A stretch of DNA of 43,522 bases from a virus: the IMG/VR virus record IMGVR_UViG_3300006802_000176, positions 1 through 43,522 of that record; one strand, given 5' to 3'. Positions 35,898 through 43,522 of the stretch are shown here, one piece after another. How positions within the stretch are numbered: position 1 is the stretch's first letter; each line of letters begins with the position of its first letter. The translations under genes and the position numbers were made by a program. Under the pieces are notes generated by a model, which did not search any database, was not told where the DNA came from, and was given only the letters and a program-made list of their open reading frames with translations.

Positions 35898-36862
35898 CAG
35901 GTCATCTGCACGCTGCAGGCGTGCTGCCAGTAGCCGTACCCGACGTTCCGCCAGGTATCGATCCCGAACTGCCAGGCGTCGTTGTCGAACTCGAACTCCG
36001 AGCCCTCCGCCTTCGCCTTCATCATCAGGTCCGCTTCCTGCTGGCGGATGAACGGCTTCACCGATCCGTCCGTCCGGAACACCGCGAAGGTGTCGGTCCA
36101 GCTGGCATTCAGCCGGACGTTCGGCAGAACCCCGACGCTGTAGACGTTCGTCGCAGCCAGCGGGTTGTTCATGCCCTGGGGCAGGAACGGCACCGCGACG
36201 GCGGCGGCGGCGACGTTCAGCAGCGTCGACGGCACCAGCACCAGGAAGTTGCGGGCGTTCTCGTTCATCGGCTCGCCCTGGTCGTCCTTGAAGCCGATGA
36301 TCTGCTGAATGCCGGCCTGGATCGACAGCGCCATCTCGCCCACGGACGGCGCCGTGACGGACCCGTGCGACCCGGTCGTATCGCCGGTGGGCAGAGCCGA
36401 GATGTCGACCGTGATCTTGTTCGACTGCGACCCGGAATTGCCCTCGGCATGGTCGGTGTCGAAGAAGTACTGGCCGTCGTAGCAGACCGTCGACGCGCCG
36501 TTCAGCATGAGCGTCGACAGCAGGCTGGCCCAGTGGGCGTTGGCGCGGTCGGCCATCTCGTTGACGCGCACCATCAGCTGCCCGGTCTTGTCCCGGCGCG
36601 CCTCGCGCACCAGCACCTCCAGCGTCGCCTCGAAGTGCTTGTTCGTGATCGTCAGGCCGTTCTCGCGGAAGCCCTTGGCGTTGCGGCCGCCGACCCATTC
36701 GCGCATGGCCGGCGCCATGCCGAGCCATTTGTAGGTCTCCGACTCCTGGTCGGAGTTGAACATCATCGAAACCGCGTTGATCCACTCGGTTCCGACATTC
36801 TGTTCCAGGCGGGCGTAGAACGAGCCGATGATTGCCCGGCTCGAAAGTCCGATTGCGGACAT
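35897..36862 (-). CDS. Major capsid protein, Mu gpT family
   Basis: 321 residues, normal for the family. Several signatures of Mu-like gpT capsids are visible: SETYKWLGMAPAMREWVGGR, GLTITNKHFEATLEVLVREA, and CYDGQYFFDTDHAEGNSGS near the middle; then FLVLVPSTLLNVA and a conserved late region (FAVFRTDGSVKPFIRQQE). It has the HK97 fold and forms the head shell. A strong ribosome site (AAAGGAG) precedes the ATG. The decoration protein lies upstream and the S49 protease before that. The head module therefore joins lambda-like packaging to a Mu-like capsid. Confidence 0.9.
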   Translation of the reverse strand: MSAIGLSSRAIIGSFYARLEQNVGTEWINAVSMMFNSDQESETYKWLGMAPAMREWVGGRNAKGFRENGLTITNKHFEATLEVLVREARRDKTGQLMVRVNEMADRANAHWASLLSTLMLNGASTVCYDGQYFFDTDHAEGNSGSQSNKITVDISALPTGDTTGSHGSVTAPSVGEMALSIQAGIQQIIGFKDDQGEPMNENARNFLVLVPSTLLNVAAAAVAVPFLPQGMNNPLAATNVYSVGVLPNVRLNASWTDTFAVFRTDGSVKPFIRQQEADLMMKAKAEGSEFEFDNDAWQFGIDTWRNVGYGYWQHACSVQMT

Positions 36863-36886
36863 GGTTGGGTGCTCCTTTCCGGGCGA

Positions 36887-37660
36887 TCAGGCTTCGCGCG
36901 CCCAGGTGCCGCGCAGACGCGTGACCATGTATCCGTCGGCGTCGCCGGCGATCAGGGTCACGAAGTCGCCGCGGCGGGCGGTGGCCTTGGTGAGGATCAG
37001 ATCCTTGTTGTCGGCGCCGGTGATGTCCGGCCCCAGGATCATGTCGGAGGCATTCGGGTCGACGGCGATCGCCGCCCCGCCGTAGGCCCCCACGTAGAGG
37101 ATCGTCAGACCCGACAGACCCGCCGCGATCGCCGGCAGGGTCAGGGCCGCGGCATCGGCCGCCGCCGTCACGGCGAACAGCTTGCCGCAGTCCTCCGCGT
37201 CGAAAGTCTTGGTCCCCGTCAGGGTCTCGCGCTTCGTGTATTCGCCCCAGGGATCGCGCCAGGTCGCGTCGTAGGCGACGATCGCCACGCCGGACGACAC
37301 GTAGCGGTGCACGTAGCCGACGAAGACCGCGCTGGTCGGGATGAACCCGAACGCCGCGTCGTCCGTGGCGTAGACCGGCTGGCCCACGTCCGTGATGGCC
37401 GCGCCCGTCACACTCAGTTGCACGCGCCCGCGGGTGCGGACCCGGACATTGATCGCGGCGGCGGCGCCGGTGCTGTTGTCGGCCTTCTGCTCGGCGAACC
37501 CGACGAAGCGGTCACCATCGGCCAGCGGCCGGGCGTGGCCGGACGCGGGCACCACACCAACGGCGGCGCCTTCGTAGATGATGTCCGAGGCGATGACGGG
37601 GAACTCGTTGATGTCCCCCGTGTCCATCACCAGCGGGGTATCGACTGCGAGAGTGGTCAT
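36887..37660 (-). CDS. Capsid decoration/cement protein (DUF2190-like)
   Basis: 257 residues. The N-terminal ~125 residues match the small beta-barrel seen in phage head stabilisers (GDINEFPVIASDIIYEGAAV; ADGDRFVGFAEQKADNSTG; RTRGRVQLSVTGAAITDVG). The C-terminal half is a second beta domain (TLTGTKTFDAEDCGKLFAV). Position directly before the capsid gene is where lambda gpD sits; it probably binds the outside of the head after expansion. GGAGGG precedes the ATG by about ten bases. Confidence 0.75.
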   Translation of the reverse strand: MTTLAVDTPLVMDTGDINEFPVIASDIIYEGAAVGVVPASGHARPLADGDRFVGFAEQKADNSTGAAAAINVRVRTRGRVQLSVTGAAITDVGQPVYATDDAAFGFIPTSAVFVGYVHRYVSSGVAIVAYDATWRDPWGEYTKRETLTGTKTFDAEDCGKLFAVTAAADAAALTLPAIAAGLSGLTILYVGAYGGAAIAVDPNASDMILGPDITGADNKDLILTKATARRGDFVTLIAGDADGYMVTRLRGTWAREA

Positions 37661-37664
37661 GATC

Positions 37665-38186
37665 TCAGCCCTCCTTCACCAGGCGCTTCACGCGGCCCGC
37701 CTCATCGGCGCGGCGGAAGGCGGCGAATGCCTCGAAGTTGTCGTTGAACTCGGCGCGTGCGGACGGCGTACGGTCCCATTCCGCCTTGATCCGGTCCGCC
37801 AGCGGCAGGTTCGGATCGACGGCCGGCGCAGCGGTCGCGACCGGCGCGGTGTCCGGCCGCAGCGCGGTCAGCGCCTGTTCGTCGGCCGCCAGCGCGGAAA
37901 GGTGCGCGGGGCCGGCGGCCTTCTGCGCCTTGGCCTGCGCCAGCGCGAAGGCTTCCGGCGTCAGGCCGTCCGCGATCGCGCTCGTGACCAGCGCGCCATA
38001 GCCGGGCAGCGCGGCCTCCTGGATCCCCAGGATGCGGGTGCGCTCATGCGCCGCGCCGTCCTGGCGCAGCGTGGCCGCGACCGTCGGATAGCGTTCGGCG
38101 ACGAACGCCGCGGTGATCTGTTCCGGCTGAATGCCGGGCGGCGCCGCAACGACCGGCTCGGCCGGTGCGGCAGTCTCGGTTGCCAT
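37665..38186 (-). CDS. Nested scaffold protein (lambda Nu3-like)
   Basis: An in-frame internal start at ATG 38186 (residue 288 of the protease gene), with a strong AGGGGGT ribosome site about nine bases before it, would give a 173-residue helical scaffold (begins MATETAAPAEPVVAAPPG). This is the same arrangement as lambda C/Nu3, where the scaffold is translated from within the protease gene. Capsid subunits assemble on it and it is then removed. Confidence 0.7.
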   Translation of the reverse strand: MATETAAPAEPVVAAPPGIQPEQITAAFVAERYPTVAATLRQDGAAHERTRILGIQEAALPGYGALVTSAIADGLTPEAFALAQAKAQKAAGPAHLSALAADEQALTALRPDTAPVATAAPAVDPNLPLADRIKAEWDRTPSARAEFNDNFEAFAAFRRADEAGRVKRLVKEG

Positions 38187-39047
38187 GGCGGCTACCCCCT
38201 GCTGAGTTGACGAAAGGAAGCCGGGAACCCCCGGCCGGGGCCTGCCGGACAAGCCGGCCAGAACTGAGTCGAGCGAGCCCAAGGCGTCGGCCATGCCGAG
38301 CTGCACCGCGTGCCGCCCGATCTCCATGCCGCCCTGCCCGAACTTCTCCATGACGTGCGCGGCCGATACGCCGCGGTGCCGCGCGATCGCCTCGACGAAG
38401 ACCTGCGCCATCGCGTCGACCTGCTTCTGGATCGCCGCCTTGCCCGCGTCGGTCTCGGGATCGAGCCGCTTGTTCGGCGACTGGCTGGAGACGATCTCCG
38501 TCACCCGCACGCCCGGCCGGTCAGGGTTCTTCACGTAGCGGGTCACGACGCCGATCGAGCCGACCGAGGCCGTGGCATCCATCACGATCCGGTCCGCCGC
38601 GCTCGCGATCCAGTAGGCACCGGATGCCGCCAGGTCGCCCACGTAGGCGACGATCGGCTTCATGCCGCGCGCTTGGTGGATAGCCGATGCAACCTCGTTG
38701 ACGCCCGCCGCCTCGCCGCCCGGGCTGCTGATGTCCAGCACCACAGCCCGCACCGACGGGTCTTCCAGGGCCGCCCGGAAGTCCTGCGCGAAGGCCTCCG
38801 TCGACGTCGCGCCGCTGACCTCGGTCAGCAGGTTCGCCCGCCGGAACATCGGGCCCGTCAGCGGCACCACCGCGACGCCATCGTGCATCTCGACCGTGCG
38901 CGTGTTCTCCAGCGGCCGGCCAAGCCGCATCGCAACCGCCTCGGGGCCTTCGCCCTCGCGCGCGGCGATCGTCATGAGCGTGAGCAGATGCTCCTCGGCC
39001 ATCGCCCATGCGCGGCCGGCAGCCAGGTCGAATGCTGTTTGCATCAT
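37665..39047 (-). CDS. S49-type prohead protease with fused scaffold (lambda C type)
   Basis: 460 residues. Residues ~55-265 are a SppA/ClpP-like S49 peptidase (LDISSPGGEAAGVNEVA; DLAASGAYWIASAADRI, with nucleophile Ser142; SVGSIGVVTR). It matures the prohead by cutting scaffold and itself. Residues ~288-460 are helical, charged and alanine-rich, and form the scaffold part, also produced separately from an internal start. The ATG at 39047 overlaps the portal stop by one base (TGATG). The order portal, C-type protease, D-type, capsid is lambda-like. Confidence 0.88.
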   Translation of the reverse strand: MMQTAFDLAAGRAWAMAEEHLLTLMTIAAREGEGPEAVAMRLGRPLENTRTVEMHDGVAVVPLTGPMFRRANLLTEVSGATSTEAFAQDFRAALEDPSVRAVVLDISSPGGEAAGVNEVASAIHQARGMKPIVAYVGDLAASGAYWIASAADRIVMDATASVGSIGVVTRYVKNPDRPGVRVTEIVSSQSPNKRLDPETDAGKAAIQKQVDAMAQVFVEAIARHRGVSAAHVMEKFGQGGMEIGRHAVQLGMADALGSLDSVLAGLSGRPRPGVPGFLSSTQQGVAAMATETAAPAEPVVAAPPGIQPEQITAAFVAERYPTVAATLRQDGAAHERTRILGIQEAALPGYGALVTSAIADGLTPEAFALAQAKAQKAAGPAHLSALAADEQALTALRPDTAPVATAAPAVDPNLPLADRIKAEWDRTPSARAEFNDNFEAFAAFRRADEAGRVKRLVKEG

Positions 39048-40654
39048 CAGCCCTGTGGTGGGACCGTCTCGCCGGGAATGTCTGGCCCGTTCGGGTCGGT
39101 GGATGTCGAGCTCGACGGCACGATCGTCGGCGGGATCAGCCCGCCCTCGACGCGCGCCCGATGCTCCTTCACGGACTGCGCGTGATTCCGCTCCCAGTCC
39201 TCGCCGGTCATCTCGGCCGTCTCGAATGCCAGCGTCGAGAACCCGCCCTCGACGCGATCGCGCGCGGCCTTCACCTCGACCTGCTGGTTGATCTGCCCGC
39301 GCGGCGGGCCCACCCATTGCGCGCCCAGGTAGGCGGCACGGATGAACGGGTCGCCCATGAACCCCGGCGCCGCCAGGTGCCCGCGGGCAACGGCCTCGTA
39401 GATCACCGCCTCGTAGACCGGCTGGCACAGCCCGGAGGCGAGCCACGCCCGGCGGGCACGGAAGAACTTCCAGGCCTCGACCAGCGCCGCCTGCGCGGCC
39501 GAATAGCTGGCCGTAAAGTGCTTGATCAGAATCTCGAACGGCAATTCCAGCGCCACGCCGATCTGCCGCAGGATCGCCTGCGTGAAGGGGTCGAACGCCA
39601 CGTTCGGCCGGCCCGGGTTGGCGAACTCGACCGACTCGTTCGGCAGCAGGTTCAGCATCGCGCCGGGTGACAGCTTGAAGTCCTTGTCCGACGCCGCGCC
39701 GCCCGTCTCCGCGGTCGGCTGCATCGGCGCCAGGCCCTCGCCGTCCTCGGTCTTGATGAACACCGTGAACATCGCGCCGATCACCGCGGCCATCATCTCG
39801 GCCTCGCGATACTGATCGAGCTGCTTCAGGCTCTCGATCACCGGCGCGAGGTAGGGCACGCCGCGGGTCTGGCCCGGTCGGGTCTTGTGGAACAGGTGGT
39901 AGACCTGCCGCAGCCCGCTCGGCCCGAATGCCGCGATCTCGTCCGCCTCGCTCAGGTTCGCCGGCGCGTCGCCCGGGTGCTGGCGGAGGATCCGATACGC
40001 CACCGGCGCGCCGTAGCTGTCCCGCTTCACGCCGCCCGCCATCTCCGGCGTGTCGCGGGTGCCCGCCGCGTTCGCCAGGCGGTCCCCCTCGATCACCTGC
40101 AAGGCCGTCGCGATCCGCTGCCCACGGTCCGGGAACCGGCGCGCCACCAGGGTATCGCCGCTCATCAGCACAGACCGCATGGCCAGCTCCTGGATGCCGG
40201 CGAAGTTCTGCGTCCGCGTCACGTCGCAGTCCGTCGACTCAGCCCAGGTCCGGAATTCCCGCTCCGCCGCCCGCTCCCAGGCGTCGAATTCCTCGTCGGT
40301 CGTGCCCAGCACGCCCGCCAGCGCATCGCGGTCCACACGCGCCTGCAGCTTCAGCCCGGTCCCGACGACGTTCGTCACCACGGTATTGACCGCGCCCGTC
40401 GCCAGCGGCGCATTCGACACCAGCGCCCGCGACCGCTCCCGCATCAGCGGCAGGTCGGGGAGGATGTCGCTGTCGGCCGATCCCGTTGCGGTCGACCAGC
40501 CGCTGGTCTGGCGACGATCACGCCGCCCGCCCGTGTAGCCGCCGGACATGGCCAACATGACCCGCGACCGATACCGCGCCAGGCCGCGCTCAGGGCTCAG
40601 CCACGTCACCAGCTTGTCTATCGCGTTCGGCTCGATGGCCGGCGGGCGCTTCAT
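39047..40654 (-). CDS. Portal protein, lambda B family
   Basis: 535 residues, usual length. Family signatures include TGAVNTVVTNVVGTGLKLQA, LMSGDTLVARRFP with QVIEGDRLA, VYHLFHKTRPGQTRGVPYLA, FAFEILIKHF-like ELPFEILIKHFTASYSAAQ, and FFRARRAWLASGLCQPVYE. Twelve copies form the ring through which DNA enters and leaves the head and which nucleates assembly. The C-terminal ~60 residues are flexible and partly removed in lambda. The start overlaps the gpW-like gene's stop (ATGA). Confidence 0.92.
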   Translation of the reverse strand: MKRPPAIEPNAIDKLVTWLSPERGLARYRSRVMLAMSGGYTGGRRDRRQTSGWSTATGSADSDILPDLPLMRERSRALVSNAPLATGAVNTVVTNVVGTGLKLQARVDRDALAGVLGTTDEEFDAWERAAEREFRTWAESTDCDVTRTQNFAGIQELAMRSVLMSGDTLVARRFPDRGQRIATALQVIEGDRLANAAGTRDTPEMAGGVKRDSYGAPVAYRILRQHPGDAPANLSEADEIAAFGPSGLRQVYHLFHKTRPGQTRGVPYLAPVIESLKQLDQYREAEMMAAVIGAMFTVFIKTEDGEGLAPMQPTAETGGAASDKDFKLSPGAMLNLLPNESVEFANPGRPNVAFDPFTQAILRQIGVALELPFEILIKHFTASYSAAQAALVEAWKFFRARRAWLASGLCQPVYEAVIYEAVARGHLAAPGFMGDPFIRAAYLGAQWVGPPRGQINQQVEVKAARDRVEGGFSTLAFETAEMTGEDWERNHAQSVKEHRARVEGGLIPPTIVPSSSTSTDPNGPDIPGETVPPQG

Positions 40655-40860
40655 ACCGGCGTGGCGCCCACGATCCGGATGCCGCCCCGCGCCGCGCGCT
40701 TGATGCGCTCCGTCAGCTTGTCCTTGCGGGCGTACAGCGCCTCCAGCCGGGCCTGCACCAGGCGCGCGCTTCCGATCTGCGCTTCCTGCCCGCCGGTCAG
40801 GATCTGCTCGATGGCCGAGTTGACGGCCGCCAGCTCCTGTTCGGCCGTCTCAACGGCCAT
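40651..40860 (-). CDS. gpW-like head-tail joining protein, 69 aa
   Basis: 69 residues, the size of lambda gpW. It is helical (AEQELAAVNSAIEQILTGGQ; LVQARLEALYARKDKLTERI) with a basic C terminus (KRAARGGIRIVG). It lies between the large terminase and portal genes, exactly as gpW does in lambda. gpW fills the portal hole and lets the tail connector bind. It overlaps the large terminase by 11 bases. Confidence 0.82.
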   Translation of the reverse strand: MAVETAEQELAAVNSAIEQILTGGQEAQIGSARLVQARLEALYARKDKLTERIKRAARGGIRIVGATPV

Positions 40861-42991
40861 ACGCCAACCCCCTCGATCTCACGCGCGACCTGGCCAGCAC
40901 GGCGGGATGCGGCACCTTCGGCACGATCTGCGCCTGTGCCTTCCCGGCAGTGATCCGATCGCCCTCCGACGTCCCGGCCAGCACCACGGGATCGGCCTTC
41001 GCGCCGACCTCCTCCGCCGCCCGGTTCAGCTTCAGGCCCCGGTGGATCAACCCGCACAGAGCCGCGTAGGCATAGACCCGGCAGTCCAGGGCTTCGTTCG
41101 CCCGACCAGGCCGCGGCTTCCACATCCGGAACGACCGGCCCGATATCGTCTTCAGCGTCAGCCGCTCGGCCGTCAGCTGGTCGAACCGCACCCGGTCCCA
41201 CTCGGCCGGGAAGTGCATGTAGCCGGGGCCCGGCGCCTCGATCGTCAGCCGGGCCGATATCGTGTCCTTCGCCGCGTTCGTGCCGATGATCACCGGCCGG
41301 AATCGCTCGGTCTTGAACCGCTTCACCTTTGCCACCGGCGGCCACACCGGCGACCGCTGCCCGGACCGCTCGGACTCGCCCTTGATGGCGTGAACCCCGC
41401 CCCGCAACAGCCCCGAATTCGCCCGGCAGAACTGGTAGACCGCCTGGGTGTGCGACCCGCCGCTGTCGAAGCACGCCGCAGCCGCCACGAACGGCGTTCC
41501 GTCGGCCCGCAGCCATTTCCGGGTCAGAAAATCCCGCACTCGCGCCCAGAAATCCGGGCTTTCCTGGTCGCCCTCGAACACCTCGTATCCGAGCGACCAC
41601 GATTCCTCGTCACGGCCCCAGCCGACAGCCTCCAGCTCGACGCGATCGCCCTGCGAATCCGCCCCGATTGTGATCACCGCCACGCCGTTCGGCACTTCGG
41701 CCGGATAGACCTCGCGCCGGGCCATCAGGGACGCCGGATCGACCTCTTTTCCGGCCCGCCGGCGGTACACGAGCCCCAGCTGCGTGTTCCACCAGGCCTG
41801 GAGCTTGTCTTCGTCGCCCTGCGCGTCGAGGAACTTCTTCGCAATGTCCCGCGGCCGGTCCTTCTGCCACGGGGAATACAGTTTCGAGGCCTGGAACCCG
41901 GCGTGTTCGTTGTCCACCGGCCATTCCCGGCACGTCGGGCACTTCGCCCGGTAGACCGCCCAGCGATCCGACGCCCACCAGTCCCATACCGCCCCGACCG
42001 GATCGGCATTTCCGTCCCGCCAGGCCGTCGCGTAGTCGTCCAGCGGCGAGCGTCGCACCCCGCAGCACTGAAACGGCCGCGTCTGATGCCACCGCGCCGT
42101 GCCCAAGGCCTTCAGGCGGTCGCCTTCGGACCATCCCGCGCCACAGGCCTCGCAGTAAATCCGCGCCGTCTCCGGGTGGTGCGTCCCGTCCGGCTCCTTC
42201 TCCCACTCCACATGCCGGAAGAAGTCCAGAAACTGCCGATGCTGGCAGTGCGGGCAGGCTACCGACGCCCGCCGCTGGTCCGAATCCCCATACGACCGCT
42301 CGATCCGGCTCTCGTCTTCCACCGTGGGCGAGCAGGCCCGCACCGACAGCCAGTTCGTACCGAATGTCGCGGTCCGCTCCTCGCCGAGCGTGATCGGATC
42401 CCCCTCTCGGGTGACCGGATACTTGTCGACCTCGTCGAAAAGCGTCACCCGAACCGGCCGGCGCGCCAGGTTGTCGGGGCTGCCTGCCCCCACCAGCGCC
42501 AGAAAGCCGCCCGGGAACGCCTTGTAGGTCAGGGTCTCCTCGGCCGTCCGGGTCTTCCCCGTGCCGACCAGCTCGCGCAGCGCCGGCGTGGCCTTGATCA
42601 GCGGGGTGATCCGCTCCTTGCTGAACTGCTCGGCCGCGTCATCCTTCGGCTGCACCAGCAGGATCGGGCAGGGATCGAGGTGCGCGTAGTAGCCGAACAC
42701 GTTCTCCAGCAGCGATGTCTTCAGCAGCTGCGTGCACGACATCGCCGTGACGACGTGAACCCCCGGCTCGGTCGGCGCCAGCATCGGCCCGCGCGCGATT
42801 TCCACCGTCTCCGTCCGCCACCGGCCCTGTGTGCTGCCCGCCTCCCGGGCCAGTCGCCGATATCGGTCCGCCCACTCCGGCACCGAGACCCGGGGCGGCG
42901 GGGTCGACCCGCGGCGCCAGGCCCTGCGAAGCGTGTCAGCCGGTGAAGTCAGCCTCCGGATCGCCGCGGCCGGCGAGTTCGGTGTGGACAT
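40850..42991 (-). CDS. Terminase large subunit, lambda gpA family
   Basis: 713 residues, near full family length. The ATPase part has an unusual Walker A-like loop (SCTQLLKT, residues 85-92) and Walker B VTLFDEVD at 182-189, as in gpA. Two zinc-like pairs follow (CPHC, CEAC). The nuclease part begins around GADSQGDRVELEAVGWG with its first Asp, and has DALDC-like NEALDCRVYAYAAL near the end. It cuts concatemers and pumps DNA into the head. The start at 42991 overlaps the small subunit gene by 56 bases; the next in-frame ATG is too far inside to be a better start. Confidence 0.93.
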   Translation of the reverse strand: MSTPNSPAAAIRRLTSPADTLRRAWRRGSTPPPRVSVPEWADRYRRLAREAGSTQGRWRTETVEIARGPMLAPTEPGVHVVTAMSCTQLLKTSLLENVFGYYAHLDPCPILLVQPKDDAAEQFSKERITPLIKATPALRELVGTGKTRTAEETLTYKAFPGGFLALVGAGSPDNLARRPVRVTLFDEVDKYPVTREGDPITLGEERTATFGTNWLSVRACSPTVEDESRIERSYGDSDQRRASVACPHCQHRQFLDFFRHVEWEKEPDGTHHPETARIYCEACGAGWSEGDRLKALGTARWHQTRPFQCCGVRRSPLDDYATAWRDGNADPVGAVWDWWASDRWAVYRAKCPTCREWPVDNEHAGFQASKLYSPWQKDRPRDIAKKFLDAQGDEDKLQAWWNTQLGLVYRRRAGKEVDPASLMARREVYPAEVPNGVAVITIGADSQGDRVELEAVGWGRDEESWSLGYEVFEGDQESPDFWARVRDFLTRKWLRADGTPFVAAAACFDSGGSHTQAVYQFCRANSGLLRGGVHAIKGESERSGQRSPVWPPVAKVKRFKTERFRPVIIGTNAAKDTISARLTIEAPGPGYMHFPAEWDRVRFDQLTAERLTLKTISGRSFRMWKPRPGRANEALDCRVYAYAALCGLIHRGLKLNRAAEEVGAKADPVVLAGTSEGDRITAGKAQAQIVPKVPHPAVLARSRVRSRGLAYGR

Positions 42992-43472
42992 GCCGTGTCA
43001 GCGCCTCGGTCATCTTGTCGGCCGCGATGCCGAACTCTGCCGCCAGCAGCGGACCGACCCGCGCCGGCCAGTTCATCCACGCATCCCGCTCGGCCCGCGC
43101 CACCTCGAAGAACACCGCCTCGGCGGCCTCTCGATCGACCAGCGCCCCGGCCTTGGTCTGCAACTCCAGCGCCCGCAGGCCTGCGAGGGCGTTTTCCTTG
43201 ATCCGCTCGGCCGCGGCCTGCGTGCCGAATTTTCCGTTCAGAAGCCCGTTCAGGAAGCCGTCGATCGTGTCGCGGTCGATGTGCGGCGTTGCCCCGTCGT
43301 TGCCATCGCGCCGATTCCCGGCCCGCCAGCCGGTGCCGATCAGCGCCGGATCAACCGTTCCGTCCTCGAAGGGCACGATGTGGCCGGTCTTGATGGCCTT
43401 CTGGACCAGCGTGTGCGAGCAGCCGTCGCGCCTAGCGAACTCGCGGACCGGGATGCCAAGGGGGGCTGGCAA
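42936..43472 (-). CDS. Terminase small subunit
   Basis: 178 residues. The N-terminal ~55 residues are a DNA-binding helix-turn-helix (IPVREFARRDGCSHTLVQKA), followed by a helical middle (FGTQAAAERIKENALAGLRA) and a C-terminal segment that should contact the large subunit. This is the Nu1-type arrangement. It recognises the packaging site. The only possible start is TTG at 43472, because a stop lies 33 bases upstream and no ATG or GTG fits; the ribosome site is weak. Its place at the very right edge, before the large subunit, is that of the first late gene. Confidence 0.75.
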   Translation of the reverse strand: MPAPLGIPVREFARRDGCSHTLVQKAIKTGHIVPFEDGTVDPALIGTGWRAGNRRDGNDGATPHIDRDTIDGFLNGLLNGKFGTQAAAERIKENALAGLRALELQTKAGALVDREAAEAVFFEVARAERDAWMNWPARVGPLLAAEFGIAADKMTEALTRHVHTELAGRGDPEADFTG

Positions 43473-43522
43473 CCTATTTCGGCCCCTGGAGCTGGTGTTT
43501 TCGCGCTACCGGGTGTCCGCCC
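43473..43522. other. Non-coding right edge, upstream of small terminase
   Basis: 50 bases with no gene. If the window is a whole genome opened at cos or at an arbitrary point, this joins the left edge (1-133) to form the roughly 180-base region before the small terminase gene. No -10/-35 pair stands out. Confidence 0.4.

Noticed and set aside
39887-42946. 1019-codon plus-strand frame opposite the portal and terminase genes
   Set aside because: It is a shadow of GC-rich coding DNA; the minus-strand frames encode clear portal and terminase proteins.
1-43522. CRISPR arrays, insertion sequences and tRNA genes
   Set aside because: No regular repeat-spacer arrays, transposase genes, terminal inverted repeats or tRNA-like cloverleaf sequences were seen.

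Overview
The window looks like one whole temperate tailed-phage (or prophage) genome of about 43.5 kb. It is very GC-rich, and nearly every gene overlaps the next by 1 or 4 bases (ATGA, GTGA or TGATG junctions). Base composition and protein flavour suggest a GC-rich proteobacterial host, probably an alphaproteobacterium; that host call is inference. Terminase, portal, capsid, tail tube, tape measure, integrase and CI-type repressor genes are all present. There is no sheath gene, so a siphovirus-like virion with a long non-contractile tail is likely. The terminase end lies only about 50 bases from the right edge and the replication operon ends about 130 bases from the left edge, as if the window were opened at the packaging site.

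Layout. (1) 134-8795, minus strand: a replication/regulation operon. It carries a Cro-like protein, a 24-residue membrane peptide and a zinc-finger HTH protein, then a structured non-coding stretch (7945-8221), small unknowns, two ParB-like proteins, a VRR-NUC nuclease, a DnaB helicase, a DUF1376-type initiator with iteron-like repeats inside it, and a possible late regulator. (2) 8879-10494, plus: a LexA/CI-type repressor and three small genes, closed by a clear terminator. (3) 10661-16568, plus: an early-right operon with a coiled-coil protein, a YqaJ/lambda-exonuclease-type recombinase, its usual partner, small unknowns, an excisionase and a tyrosine integrase. (4) 43472-16773, minus: the late operon. 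It holds terminases, gpW-like connector, portal, S49 protease with nested scaffold, decoration protein, Mu gpT-like capsid, head-tail joining proteins, tail tube, frameshifted tail chaperones, tape measure, tail-tip/fibre/tailspike proteins, holin-like proteins and a GH108 muramidase.

Two plus-strand insertions interrupt the late operon and look like morons (genes expressed from the prophage): a lipoprotein (31571-32122) inside the tail genes, and a three-gene cassette (17387-18063) inside the lysis genes with its own promoter and a duplicated 11-bp operator.

Control. A 30-bp element (TGTTGACC, 3 bp, then a 7+5+7 palindrome GGTAACC/GGTTACC) occurs twice, once before the leftward Cro-like gene and once before the rightward early operon. 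It is the most likely target of CI and/or Cro. All assignments come from reading the sequence and translations; no database search was run.
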